Positions 31,146 through 39,495 of a stretch of 64,000 nt of DNA are shown piece by piece (position 1 is the stretch's first letter; the number at the start of each line of letters is the position of its first letter). The notes under the pieces are model-generated. The model searched no databases, was not told where the DNA came from, and saw nothing but the letters and a program-made list of their open reading frames with translations. Position numbers and translations under genes: made by a program. This DNA comes from Kangiella geojedonensis. Lineage in GTDB: Bacteria > Pseudomonadota > Gammaproteobacteria > Enterobacterales > Kangiellaceae. The stretch is taken from the NCBI RefSeq assembly GCF_000981765.1, contig NZ_CP010975.1:1426001-1490000 (forward strand). Reading direction: 5' to 3'.

Positions 31146-31196
31146 GTGACGGTATCGTGACAGCTAGGGGACAGTTCGATTGCAGCTTGGTGACAA
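31146..31196 (-). promoter_or_regulatory. Pho box array (PhoB operator) for the alkaline phosphatase operon
   Basis: Minus strand, five 11-base units in register: TTGTCAC-CAAG, CTGCAAT-CGAA, CTGTCCC-CTAG, CTGTCAC-GATA, CCGTCAC-TTTC. The PhoB half-site consensus is CTGTCAT with 4-base spacers. A possible -10 (TAGCCT or TATAGG) follows 10-15 bases downstream. Confidence 0.8.
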
Positions 31197-31333
31197 CATC
31201 ATGGTCTGGGTTGAAGCTGTGACGTCCATCTCTTTTTTGAAAGTGACGATTATTTGCTATAGGGTTTAAATAGGCGTGTGCTATATTATCCGCATAAAAA
31301 TCATGACATTCATAAAGCAAACCAAGGTATCCC

Positions 31334-32248
31334 ATGAAAATCGGTATTCTCTCTCGTAACTCAAAACTTTATTCGACCAGCAGGTTGGTAGAAGCGGCTA
31401 AAGAACGTGGCCATGAACCGCAGGTAATAGATGTTTTAAAATGCTTTATGAACATTACCGCGAACCGTCCAACCGTTCATAGCAAAGTCAAAGGTGAGGT
31501 CACTCAGCTTAGTTTTGATGCCGTGATTCCGAGAATTGGTGCGTCAATTACTGCTTACGGTACAGCAGTGCTTCGTCAGTTTGAAGTTGGTGGGGTTTAC
31601 TCGGTTAATGAATCTATAGCAATCACTCGTTCACGCGACAAACTACGAGCTCATCAGCTCTTAGCACGCAAAGGTGTTGGCATGCCGATCACCAGTTATG
31701 CCCATTCAGTTGATGCTACCGACGAAATCATTCAGTCGGTTGGTGGCGCGCCATTGATCGTTAAAATTATTGAAAGCACTCATGGTAATGGAGTGGTTTT
31801 AGCAGAAACCAATAAAGCTGCAGAAAGCTTAATCAATGCATTTAGAAGCCTTAATGCTGACTTCTTAGTCCAAGAATTCATTAAAGAATCTGGCGGCTCC
31901 GACGTTCGTTGTTTCGTTGTCGGTGACAAAGTCATCGCAGCCATGCAGCGTAGCGCCAAAGAAGGAGAGTTCCGCTCAAACTTACATCGTGGTGGCAGCG
32001 CTGAAGTAACTAAGCTAAAACCAGAAGAGAGAGCTTTAGCGGTCAGAGCAGCAAAAGTCATGGGGTTAGACGTTGCTGGCGTCGATTTGCTTCGTTCAGC
32101 TCATGGCCCGCTGGTTATCGAGGTTAACTCATCGCCTGGCCTTGAAGGTATTGAGAAAGCGACAGGAAAAGATGTAGCTGGCGCGATTATTAAGCATATT
32201 GAAAAAGACTCGCTTAAAGGCCCTAATAAGCCAAAAGGCAAAGGTTAA
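31334..32248 (+). CDS. rimK: Ribosomal protein S6--L-glutamate ligase RimK
   Basis: An ATP-grasp ligase that adds glutamates to the C-terminus of ribosomal protein S6. 304 residues (E. coli 300). The N-terminus [20 protein letters not shown], the LVQEFIKE and [11 protein letters not shown] strands, the RSNLHRGG loop and the metal-binding [13 protein letters not shown] block are family landmarks. It is followed 30 bases later by a RimB-type protease gene; this pairing supports the RimK identity over LysX-like ligases. Confidence 0.95.
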   Translation: MKIGILSRNSKLYSTSRLVEAAKERGHEPQVIDVLKCFMNITANRPTVHSKVKGEVTQLSFDAVIPRIGASITAYGTAVLRQFEVGGVYSVNESIAITRSRDKLRAHQLLARKGVGMPITSYAHSVDATDEIIQSVGGAPLIVKIIESTHGNGVVLAETNKAAESLINAFRSLNADFLVQEFIKESGGSDVRCFVVGDKVIAAMQRSAKEGEFRSNLHRGGSAEVTKLKPEERALAVRAAKVMGLDVAGVDLLRSAHGPLVIEVNSSPGLEGIEKATGKDVAGAIIKHIEKDSLKGPNKPKGKG

Positions 32249-32278
32249 AACTATAGGCTTACAGGAGAATCAAACACC

Positions 32279-32701
32279 GTGACTAAAATGACCGTTGGTT
32301 GGAAAGAAGAAGCGAAACTCCCTGAGCTCAGCATCGATCCCATAAAAGTTAAAGTTGATACTGGCGCAAAAACTTCCAGCTTACATGCTTTTGATATAGA
32401 GTCATTCGACAAAAATGGCATAAATTTCGTTAGGTTTAAAACTTGTCCTTACAAGCGCCATCCCAAAAAAGAGGTTACTTGTGAATCTCAGGTCGTTGAC
32501 TATCGAAAGATCACAAGCTCAAATGGCCAGACGCAACTGAGGTATGTCATCAGGACCCCCATTACCATTGGCGATAAAACCTGGGATATAGACATTAGCC
32601 TAGCTAACCGCAAAAAAATGCGGTACAAGATGCTACTAGGGCGAGAAGCCATGGATGATATTCTTGTATCCCCCCATAAGTCATACTTACAATCCGATTA
32701 A
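32279..32701 (+). CDS. rimB: RimB-like retropepsin-type protease (PF05618)
   Basis: A 140-residue protein of the ATP-dependent zinc protease / RimB (PF05618) family. The aspartic-protease active-site loop is KVDTGAKTSSLHAF (Asp about residue 25). In organisms with rimK, such proteins can trim glutamates or help RimK. The GTG at 32279 has AGGAG 10 bases upstream; an ATG 9 bases in is possible. It forms an operon with rimK. The pairing with RimK is known biology; its activity here is inference. Confidence 0.85.
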   Translation: MTKMTVGWKEEAKLPELSIDPIKVKVDTGAKTSSLHAFDIESFDKNGINFVRFKTCPYKRHPKKEVTCESQVVDYRKITSSNGQTQLRYVIRTPITIGDKTWDIDISLANRKKMRYKMLLGREAMDDILVSPHKSYLQSD

Positions 32702-32708
32702 GCGAGAC

Positions 32709-32737
32709 TTGCTATAAACACAAGTTTCCGCTATCTT
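32709..32737 (+). promoter_or_regulatory. tRNA-type promoter upstream of the tRNA-Ser locus
   Basis: TTGCTA, 17 bases, TATCTT, then a GC-rich discriminator ACGCGCCC. The start is predicted near 32744, about 45 bases before the truncated tRNA copy and 214 bases before the intact tRNA. Confidence 0.6.
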
Positions 32738-32787
32738 ACGCGCCCTAAGAGCTGCTGCTTGAAATCAGTTTAAAGCTCAGAGTACAC

Positions 32788-32814
32788 ATTACGGTGAAGT
32801 GGCCGAGTGGCTGA
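32788..32814 (+). repeat. Truncated duplicate of the tRNA-Ser 5' end
   Basis: A 27-bp exact copy of 32953-32979: five bases before the tRNA plus its first 22 bases (GGTGAAGTGGCCGAGTGGCT and two more). The tRNA sequence stops here and is not continued. The copies are 165 bases apart, start to start. Confidence 0.9.
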
Positions 32815-32952
32815 CAAACCAAAGGTTTGAACGCTGGGGCTATGCACCAGCGGCCCGAAGGGCGAGAAAGCGACAGCTTTCGAGTAACGCGCACGCAGAA
32901 GTGCGCCGATAAGACAAAGTAGCAGATGCCACAAAGCATCTCGAAATAACAA
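32815..32952 (+). repeat. Chain of six small hairpins between the tRNA-Ser copies
   Basis: 138 bases of consecutive near-perfect hairpins: CAAACC/GGTTTG (32815-32829), CGCTGG/CCAGCG (32832-32852), GCCC/GGGC (32853-32863), GAAAGC/GCTTTC (32866-32881), GCGCAC/GTGCGC (32889-32906), AGATGC/GCATCT (32924-32941). Loops are 3-9 bases. No open frame of interest and no known RNA family is recognised. Confidence 0.75.
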
Positions 32953-32957
32953 ATTAC

Positions 32958-33048
32958 GGTGAAGTGGCCGAGTGGCTGAAGGCGCACGCCTGGAAAGTGT
33001 GTATACGTTTGTAGCGTATCGAGGGTTCGAATCCCTCCTTCACCGCCA
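32958..33048 (+). tRNA. tRNA-Ser (anticodon GGA)
   Basis: A 91-base tRNA with encoded CCA. The acceptor stem GGTGAAG pairs with CTTCACC; the D-loop is GCCGAGTGGCTGAAGGC; the anticodon loop CTGGAAA gives GGA; the long variable arm is of the class II serine type; T-loop GGTTCGAATC. It reads UCC/UCU codons. It lies downstream of the duplicated 5' end and hairpin chain, and is followed by a terminator. Confidence 0.97.
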
Positions 33049-33056
33049 TACAATAA

Positions 33057-33083
33057 ATACCCGCCTTGTGCGGGTATTTTTTT
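33057..33083 (+). terminator. Terminator of tRNA-Ser
   Basis: ATACCCGC / GCGGGTAT stem followed by seven Ts, 9 bases after the CCA. Confidence 0.9.
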
Positions 33084-33183
33084 ATCCGTGATAGCATTGT
33101 TAGAAATTTGCCTTTGATCTCAGTTTTGATTAACCTACCCAGTAAATGAGAATACTTCTCAATAATGGGCAAAGGAAGACACT

Positions 33184-33639
33184 ATGAAAAAACTCTTTAT
33201 CACTATTACTCTTATATTATGCTTCTCTACCACTATATCAGCTAGGGAGTTAACGCTAGGAGAGCCAGTTAAAATGGGCTTAGTAGAGTCTATGGAAACC
33301 CTATTAGCTCAGCCAGAAACTTACATCGGAAAAGAAATCACGGTTAAGGGCAAAATAGGAAAAGTCTGTAAAAAGCGTGGATGTTGGGCAGACTTTGTTG
33401 TTGGAGATAAAAAACTAAGAGTTAAAGTAGAAGATGGCGAAATAGAAATTCCATTATCTGCTATTGGCTCCGATGCATACGCCACTGGAGTGTTAAGCTC
33501 GATAGAGTTTACGAAAGAGCAAACGATAGCTTACCTAGAGCATATGGCTGAAGATGCCGGCGAAAAGTTTGATCCTAACACCGTGGAACAAGGGATGACT
33601 TTATACCAACTCCAGTCAGGTTCAGTAAAAATACTATAA
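33184..33639 (+). CDS. DUF4920 family exported protein
   Basis: A 151-residue protein with a Sec signal peptide (cleavage after TISA, about residue 20). The mature part is an OB-fold-like DUF4920 domain with the motif KVCKKRGCWADF (two Cys and a Trp) at about 58-69. Members are found in periplasmic or surface proteins of marine bacteria, and the CxxxxCW motif suggests metal or heme binding, but function is not established. AAAGGAAGAC precedes the ATG. Single gene between two terminators. Confidence 0.8.
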   Translation: MKKLFITITLILCFSTTISARELTLGEPVKMGLVESMETLLAQPETYIGKEITVKGKIGKVCKKRGCWADFVVGDKKLRVKVEDGEIEIPLSAIGSDAYATGVLSSIEFTKEQTIAYLEHMAEDAGEKFDPNTVEQGMTLYQLQSGSVKIL

Positions 33640-33646
33640 TCTATGT

Positions 33647-33676
33647 AAAAGCCCGTGAGTCGCGGGCTTTTTTTTT
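33647..33676. terminator. Terminator between the DUF4920 gene and egtD
   Basis: AAAGCCCG / CGGGCTTT with a 7-base loop and a long T-run. It serves convergent genes. Confidence 0.85.
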
Positions 33677-34612
33677 CTATTGAGCCTGTAAATAATTGAC
33701 GCTAAATAAATCCTTATTATCAGTCCAGCTATGCTTTAACAAGAAACCTGAGTCCTGGGCTAGTGCGGCGATTCCTTCGATGCTGTACTTGTAAGAGTGC
33801 TCGGTATGAACCAACTCTCCTTTTTCGAAAGTAACGGTTTCACCCAATACATCATAAGTACTATTTTTTAAACTCTTAAGGTACATTTCAATGCGTTGCT
33901 GTTGAGAGTTATACAAAGCAACATGCTCAAACTCACTAATATTGAATGTCGCATCTAAAATTTCGTTAATGTGCGCTAAGGTATTCAAATTAAACTCTGC
34001 TGTAATACCTTTTTTGTCATTATATGCCGCATGCAGAATATCGTCGTCTTTGTGCAAATCCACGCCTAAAATCATTCCTCCAGTATTACCCACCAGCTGT
34101 CGCATCTGCTTTAGGAATGTTAATGCCTCTTCTGGTTCGAAGTTACCGATGGTAGAGCCCGGGTAAAAAGCGTATTTCCTCAAATCTTGTAAACGCTCAG
34201 GAATTTCAATGGGATCCGAAAAATCGCTAGCAACAGGAACCACATCAAGCCAGGGGTATTCGCTAGATAGCCTTTGTGCCGACTGTTTTAAAAACTCGGC
34301 CGATACATCTTGTGGCACGTAAACGCTAGGGTGAAGCGCTTCGAGCAAATATTCAATTTTTTTACAACTACCCGCTCCTGGCTCAACAATCAAAGAGTTC
34401 GGCTCAATTAATTGTGCAATATCATTGGCGCGAGACTGCAAAATCTTACGCTCAGTGCGAGTGGGGTAATACTCATCTAACTCTGTGATTTGCTCAAACA
34501 GCTTTGAGCCATGATGGTTGTAGAAGTATTTTGGGTTAATGAATTTTTGTTCAGATTTAAGTCCTTGAAGAATCGCAGCTTGTTCTTCGTCTAACGTAAA
34601 TGGTTTTGTCAC
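33677..34612 (-). CDS. egtD: L-histidine N-alpha-methyltransferase EgtD
   Basis: EgtD trimethylates histidine to hercynine, the first step of ergothioneine synthesis, using SAM. 311 residues (mycobacterial EgtD 321). The N-terminal block FINPKYFYNHHGSKLFEQITELDEYY and the SAM loop VEPGAGSCKK are family-typical. The frame begins with GTG, with AAGGAGAC upstream. It follows egtB after only 9 bases. The same fold is used in related methyltransferases, but the egtB neighbour fixes the assignment. Confidence 0.94.
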   Translation of the reverse strand: MTKPFTLDEEQAAILQGLKSEQKFINPKYFYNHHGSKLFEQITELDEYYPTRTERKILQSRANDIAQLIEPNSLIVEPGAGSCKKIEYLLEALHPSVYVPQDVSAEFLKQSAQRLSSEYPWLDVVPVASDFSDPIEIPERLQDLRKYAFYPGSTIGNFEPEEALTFLKQMRQLVGNTGGMILGVDLHKDDDILHAAYNDKKGITAEFNLNTLAHINEILDATFNISEFEHVALYNSQQQRIEMYLKSLKNSTYDVLGETVTFEKGELVHTEHSYKYSIEGIAALAQDSGFLLKHSWTDNKDLFSVNYLQAQ

Positions 34613-34621
34613 ACTGTCTCC

Positions 34622-35920
34622 TTAGAGGTCTTTCGCTAGGCGAATACCTGAAAACTGCCAACGAGCATCAGGGTAAAAAAAGTTGCGGTAGCTGGCTCTG
34701 ATATGCTCTTGTGAGCTAACGCAAGAGCCACCACGAAGTACATATTGATTTGCCATAAATTTCCCATTGTATTCACCGACATCACCAGCCAGAGGCTGGT
34801 AACCGGGGTAAGGACTGTAGCTACTGGAAGTCCACTGCCATACCTGCCCGTATAACTGCATCACCTCATCACTTGATTGGGTTTGCGCTGACGGATTTAA
34901 GTTACCCGACTGCAAGAATGGCCCCTTGAGACTTTGTGATGAAGCCACCCTCTCCCACTCCTGCTCGGTCGGCAAGCGCGCGCCTTTCCATGTGGCAAAA
35001 GCATCAGCTTCATAATAACTGACATGTGTTACAGGTTCATTTAAAGCTAAGGGCTGAGGTCCGTGCAAAGTGTAATAATGCCATGCACCATCTCTTTTAA
35101 ACCAATACAAGGGAGCATTCCACTTTTCTTGGCACTTAACTGCCCAGCCATCGCTTAACCAAAGTTCTGCTTGTTCATAGCCTCCTTGCTCAATAAACTC
35201 AAGGTACTCAGCGTTGGTTACTAAACGGTTACTGACTGCAAAACCCTGCAAGTAATGCTGGTGCTGTGGTGATTCATTGTCAAAACAAAACTCATCCTTT
35301 ACACCATCTCCTAGCTTTTTCCCAATAACACAAAGCTCAGGTTGATACTCTAGCCACTTATGCGCTACAACTTTTGAGTGACTACTTTTATTTTGAACAT
35401 GCTTGTGTGAATAACTAGGCAGTAGCGGATTCTGGTAGAAGTTGTACTTTAAGTCAGTCAACAATAATTCTTGATGTTGCTGTTCATGGTGAACTCCCAA
35501 GACAACTAATGGCAACATTTCTAGTAGTCGCCCGCTCGCCTTAGACTCTAACAATGCCATCATTCTGTTGGTGACATTTTCTCGGTATTTAAAGACTTCT
35601 GTTACGGTCGGTCGTGATAAAAGATGTCGGTTTGGGCGAAGAAACTGCTCGCCTACAGAGTTATAGTAAGAATTAAACAAGTATTCAAACTCAGGATGGT
35701 AAGGCACAAAATCAGGTTCAAAGCACTTTAATATGAAGGTTTCAAAAAACCAACTGGTATGAGCCAAGTGCCACTTAATAGGACTGGTCTCAGCCATCGC
35801 CTGCAAATTGTAATCTTCAATTTCCAACTCCTGGCATAAACGTTCCGTTAACTTACGGACGGAGTTAAATTGCTTAGTAATTTCCTCAATACGAGTCTCG
35901 GATTTAACCTTATCCAGCAT
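34622..35920 (-). CDS. egtB: Ergothioneine biosynthesis sulfoxide synthase EgtB
   Basis: EgtB is a non-heme iron enzyme that joins hercynine to a cysteine or gamma-glutamylcysteine sulfur with O2. 432 residues. The N-terminal DinB-like domain carries the probable iron ligands: H51 in KWHLAHTSWFFET and H145/H149 in HHEQQHQELL (HxxxH). The C-terminal FGE-sulfatase-like domain ends with YVLRGGSCVSS and RASYRNFFYP. Thiol substrate class cannot be decided here. AAGG precedes the ATG. It lies upstream of egtD. Confidence 0.94.
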   Translation of the reverse strand: MLDKVKSETRIEEITKQFNSVRKLTERLCQELEIEDYNLQAMAETSPIKWHLAHTSWFFETFILKCFEPDFVPYHPEFEYLFNSYYNSVGEQFLRPNRHLLSRPTVTEVFKYRENVTNRMMALLESKASGRLLEMLPLVVLGVHHEQQHQELLLTDLKYNFYQNPLLPSYSHKHVQNKSSHSKVVAHKWLEYQPELCVIGKKLGDGVKDEFCFDNESPQHQHYLQGFAVSNRLVTNAEYLEFIEQGGYEQAELWLSDGWAVKCQEKWNAPLYWFKRDGAWHYYTLHGPQPLALNEPVTHVSYYEADAFATWKGARLPTEQEWERVASSQSLKGPFLQSGNLNPSAQTQSSDEVMQLYGQVWQWTSSSYSPYPGYQPLAGDVGEYNGKFMANQYVLRGGSCVSSQEHIRASYRNFFYPDARWQFSGIRLAKDL

Positions 35921-35962
35921 TCAGCAACCTTAATGTGTTGTTAGTCCACTCTCTAAACCATC

Positions 35963-36754
35963 TTAACGCTCGATCTCAACATTACCAGATATCCAGACGT
36001 CTTCTCCTTCAATACGCCCAATCAGCTCAGCGCCTTCAATAGAGTATTGTCGAGCCTTAAAGTTACATTTATTTAAATGTTGATGCCAGTAACTGACTAA
36101 CACTCTATGCGCTGAACCAGTTGCCTTGTCTTCAAGAACACCGTGTTGCGGCGCAAAGTATCGAAAATTATAATCATAATCAGAGTTACTGCTTTGCTGG
36201 GTTGCTATTACAGCTCTTTGGGTTTTCTCCATCAAAATATCCGGCTCTACCACTAAATCGCTTAATGCCATATCTCGCGGCCACTCCATGACCCAATACC
36301 CATCCTCGGGGCCTGCTTTAGAAACCTTGCTGGGCTTCACGTTAAAGCAGTCACTGAGCCAAGTTGGCGCGCTAACCTCTGTTGCTTTTAATTCCCTAAA
36401 AGCAATTTCCAGATTATTTTGATGAGGGTTATATTGACAAGAGACTAGGCTATCACGCGTTAATAAGTTAAAGGATTCGTATTGACTGTCTTGAGCAATA
36501 ACTTTTGCGCTGGCTAATAACCCATGACCACAGAGTTGAATTTCATGAGTTGTGTTATAGAAGCGAATCTCAAATTGCCGTTCGTTTAGCTGATAAATAA
36601 AGCAAGTCGCAGGAGCAGCTTCCTCCTTAGCAATACGTTGCATATCATGACCACTCAGCCTTTCTATAACTTTATAGACGACGGCGCTTGTGCCTCGTAA
36701 AACTTCCGTAGCAAATACTCGCACTTGAAACCGTCGAGGTATCGATTGTTGCAT
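35963..36754 (-). CDS. PhzF family isomerase-like protein
   Basis: A 263-residue PhzF/DapF-fold protein. The typical two-lobe family motifs are visible: LCGHGLLASAKVI (about 80-92) and DKATGSAHRVLVSYW near 225. Members include isomerases and lyases of several pathways, so no substrate is named. The ATG at 36754 (AGGA 9 bases upstream) is preferred to the GTG 30 bases before it. It lies between egtB and cysK but in its own transcription unit, behind the cysK terminator. Confidence 0.87.
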   Translation of the reverse strand: MQQSIPRRFQVRVFATEVLRGTSAVVYKVIERLSGHDMQRIAKEEAAPATCFIYQLNERQFEIRFYNTTHEIQLCGHGLLASAKVIAQDSQYESFNLLTRDSLVSCQYNPHQNNLEIAFRELKATEVSAPTWLSDCFNVKPSKVSKAGPEDGYWVMEWPRDMALSDLVVEPDILMEKTQRAVIATQQSSNSDYDYNFRYFAPQHGVLEDKATGSAHRVLVSYWHQHLNKCNFKARQYSIEGAELIGRIEGEDVWISGNVEIER

Positions 36755-36821
36755 CACTCGTATTCCTAAAACTGAATTAATCACATTATGCGTCGTTCAC
36801 AATCCAACATCAAACGGATAC

Positions 36822-36845
36822 AAAAAAGCCCGCATAACGCGGGCT
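36822..36845 (-). terminator. cysK terminator
   Basis: Minus strand AGCCCGC / GCGGGCT with loop GTTAT, then six Ts, about 45 bases after the cysK stop. Confidence 0.88.
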
Positions 36846-36887
36846 AGAGAGTCCCATTAGACAGGCGTCTAAAGGTTTGCAAAAAAA

Positions 36888-37853
36888 TTATGACTCCAAG
36901 GTTGCAAGAATCTCTTCATCAGATCCTTCATCAATATCGTCAAACAAGAAAGTACTTAAATAACGCTCTCCAGTGTCCGGTAGCATGGCTAGAATGTTTG
37001 AACCTTCTGGAGCATCTTGGGCGGTTTCTAGGGCTGCTGCAAAAGTTGCACCAGAAGAGATACCACAGAAAATACCTTCATTACGTGCCAAAGCCAATGA
37101 TGTATCACGAGCGACCTCATCAGAAATAGGAATGACTTGGTCATATATTTCTTGGTTCATAACATCAGCCACAAAGTCTGGTGTCCAGCCTTGAATTTTG
37201 TGCGGTTGCCACTCTTTACCCTGTAAAAGTGAAGCCACTTCAGGCTCAGTCGCAATGATTTTAATATCAGGACGCGCTACTTTTAACACTTCGCCTACAC
37301 CAGTTATCGTGCCGCCAGTACCATAACCACTGACAAAATAGTCTAACTTTTCATTAGCGAAAGCTCGTAAAATTTCTGGAGCCGTAGTGTTTCTATGATA
37401 CTCAGGATTAGCTTGATTTTCGAACTGACGAGCCAAGAACCAATTGTTTTTCTCAGCCAACTGCTCAGCCACTTTAACCATACCAGTACCGCGTTCTGCA
37501 GCTGGTGTTAACACCACCTTTGCACCCAATGCACGCATGATCTTACGACGCTCAACTGAGAAGGTTTCAGTCATCACAGCAACAAAAGGGTAGCCTTTTG
37601 CTGCGCATACCATTGCCAAAGCAATACCTGTATTACCAGATGTTGCTTCAACCACAGTTTGACCTGGCTTAAGCAAACCTTTCTGCTCTGCATCATTGAT
37701 AATGGCAAAAGCTAAACGATCTTTAACTGATGCCAACGGATTAAAATATTCCGCTTTAACGTATAAATTAACGTGCTTAGGTCCTAAGCGGTTGACTTTT
37801 ACGATTGGAGTATTACCAATCGTATCCAAAATCGAATCGTAAATTCTAGTCAT
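36888..37853 (-). CDS. cysK: Cysteine synthase (O-acetylserine sulfhydrylase)
   Basis: A PLP enzyme making cysteine from O-acetylserine and sulfide. 321 residues (E. coli CysK 323). The PLP Lys is in ASVKDRLAF (about residue 43), with TSGNTG (about 70), the phosphate loop GTGGTITG (about 175) and GISSGA (about 263). C-terminal ending EEILATLES. It lies 3 bases after cysG and is co-transcribed with it. Among CysK/CysM paralogues I judge it CysK-type from length and the GTGGTITG segment; CysM activity is not excluded. Confidence 0.94.
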   Translation of the reverse strand: MTRIYDSILDTIGNTPIVKVNRLGPKHVNLYVKAEYFNPLASVKDRLAFAIINDAEQKGLLKPGQTVVEATSGNTGIALAMVCAAKGYPFVAVMTETFSVERRKIMRALGAKVVLTPAAERGTGMVKVAEQLAEKNNWFLARQFENQANPEYHRNTTAPEILRAFANEKLDYFVSGYGTGGTITGVGEVLKVARPDIKIIATEPEVASLLQGKEWQPHKIQGWTPDFVADVMNQEIYDQVIPISDEVARDTSLALARNEGIFCGISSGATFAAALETAQDAPEGSNILAMLPDTGERYLSTFLFDDIDEGSDEEILATLES

Positions 37854-37856
37854 TGT

Positions 37857-39326
37857 CTATACAGCCTCTTTGATCTTTTCTTGATAACTTTTCTGAACGA
37901 CTTTCTCGTTATATTCTGCAAGAATACTATCACTGACACGTTCAGCTTCTAATAATTCACTGTGTGGATACCAACCAAGTTTATTAGCCAGTGCAGCCAC
38001 TTCGCCAATCACGATTAATGATGGCGATTTGATGTCGTGCTTGAGCACCAGCTCAGGAAGTTGTTTGAGACTCCCCGTGATCACTCTTTGTTGCGGCAAG
38101 GTTCCATTTTCGATAACTGCGATAGGGGTTGATCCATCGCGACCATGCCTCATTAATTGCTCAACAAGGACTTCATTACGCAACAGTCCCATGTAAACCG
38201 CCACGGTTTGACGCTCACGCGCCAGACTCTTCCAATTTAGTGTATCTTCAGACTGCTTACAATGTGCCGTAATAAACATCACTGTTTGGGAGTGATCACG
38301 ATGAGTTAACGGTATACCAGCATAACTTGAACAGCCTGAAGCTGCTGTGATGCCAGGCACGACTTCATAGTCTATTCCGGCAGCTACAAGCTTCTCTAAC
38401 TCTTCGCCACCACGACCAAAGATAAAGGGATCACCACCTTTTAACCTTACTACTGACAAGCCTTGCTGCGCATATTTAACCAATAATTGGTTGGTTTCTT
38501 CTTGCACCACACTATGTTTTTTTGCGCGCTTCCCAACATTTACCAATGTGGCATCTCGTCGAACTAAATCAAGAATGCCGTCTGATACAAGAGCATCATG
38601 CAAAACAATGTCCGCTTTCTGCAAAATCTTTAATGCTTTAATGGTCAGTAAGTCTGGATCACCAGGGCCTGCGCCAATTAAGAACACTTTACCCGAGCGC
38701 ACAACACTTCCTTCATACAAAGCAACAGTGCTTTCAAATTCCTGAGTCAGTGCATCAGGTTCCTCAATAGCACGTTCTATATACCACTCAGAAAAATCGC
38801 GCTTACTTTTTAAATCCTGAAACTTTTTTTTTACACTGGGCCGAAACTCTTTCAACCGCTTTAACAGGCCACCCAAATTAGTTGGTAATATCCATTCTAA
38901 TTTTTCACGTATTTTACGCGCTAGAACTGGAGAAACACCTCCAGTTGATACGGCCACCAACAATGGTGATCGATCAACAATAGCTGGCATAATAAAAGTA
39001 CTGAGCTCTAAATCATCGACCACATTAATCCAAATATTATGCTCTCTAGCTATATCGCTGACTTCTTGATTCAGTTCTTGATTGTCAGTAGCGGCTACAA
39101 TTAGGTAGTTACCCGCGACTAAACTTTCGTCGAAAGCCTGCTCAAATAACGTTAATTGATACTCTTCAGCGAGTTTCCTGATTTCATCATTAAAATCTAG
39201 CGCAACCAAGGAAACTTTAGCGTCAGCTTTAAGTAAGCTCTTTAATTTACGGCAAGCAATTTCTCCCCCACCAACAATGAGGCATTGCTGCTCTTGCAGT
39301 CGAACTGTTATTGGGAAATATTCCAT
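37857..39326 (-). CDS. cysG: Siroheme synthase CysG (multifunctional)
   Basis: CysG converts uroporphyrinogen III to siroheme, the cofactor of the sulfite reductase encoded by cysI in this window. 489 residues (E. coli 457). The N-terminal NAD-binding dehydrogenase/chelatase half (CLIVGGGEIACRKLKSLL) and the C-terminal methyltransferase half (VFLIGAGPGDPDLLTIKAL; PGITAASGC) are both intact. The frame is open to 39368; I use the ATG at 39326, whose MEYFPITVRLQEQQCLIVGG aligns with E. coli. It precedes cysK by 3 bases. Confidence 0.94.
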   Translation of the reverse strand: MEYFPITVRLQEQQCLIVGGGEIACRKLKSLLKADAKVSLVALDFNDEIRKLAEEYQLTLFEQAFDESLVAGNYLIVAATDNQELNQEVSDIAREHNIWINVVDDLELSTFIMPAIVDRSPLLVAVSTGGVSPVLARKIREKLEWILPTNLGGLLKRLKEFRPSVKKKFQDLKSKRDFSEWYIERAIEEPDALTQEFESTVALYEGSVVRSGKVFLIGAGPGDPDLLTIKALKILQKADIVLHDALVSDGILDLVRRDATLVNVGKRAKKHSVVQEETNQLLVKYAQQGLSVVRLKGGDPFIFGRGGEELEKLVAAGIDYEVVPGITAASGCSSYAGIPLTHRDHSQTVMFITAHCKQSEDTLNWKSLARERQTVAVYMGLLRNEVLVEQLMRHGRDGSTPIAVIENGTLPQQRVITGSLKQLPELVLKHDIKSPSLIVIGEVAALANKLGWYPHSELLEAERVSDSILAEYNEKVVQKSYQEKIKEAV

Positions 39327-39344
39327 AGGATTGACACGCTGACC

Positions 39345-39366
39345 GTTTAGATGGCTATATCTAAAC
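39345..39366. promoter_or_regulatory. 8-bp inverted repeat at the cysG/cysB intergenic boundary
   Basis: GTTTAGAT-6 nt-ATCTAAAC is perfect. It lies just upstream of the chosen cysG start, within the possible N-terminal extension. Likely an operator or leader hairpin. Confidence 0.4.
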
Positions 39367-39431
39367 ATTTATAAGCACTAGACAATAAATAATCTTTTGG
39401 CGCTTCTTTATAACCAAAAAGCATATACGGG

Positions 39432-39460
39432 TTGCCTTTGGCCATCTATACGTATACTAT
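39432..39460 (+). promoter_or_regulatory. Predicted sigma-70 promoter of the cysB-type gene
   Basis: TTGCCT, 17 bases, TACTAT. The start would be near 39467, about 29 bases before the ATG. Confidence 0.45.
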
Positions 39461-39495
39461 CACTGTTTTTAAGGGGTTTTAAAGAAGTAATCGTT

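Noticed and set aside
32745-33172. Minus-strand open frames over the tRNA-Ser locus
   Set aside because: They are antisense to the tRNA and hairpin chain; this is a known artefact of tRNA-Ser regions and they lack protein-like features.
36857-36872. TTAGAC-AGGC-GTCTAA inverted repeat as a met operator
   Set aside because: It lies downstream of cysK next to its terminator, and only one 8-mer (AGACGCCT, 7/8) fits; probably part of the 3' untranslated region.
39397-39495. 33-residue N-terminal extension of the cysB-type protein
   Set aside because: It crosses the predicted promoter, and the known LysR N-terminus starts exactly at the ATG at 39496.
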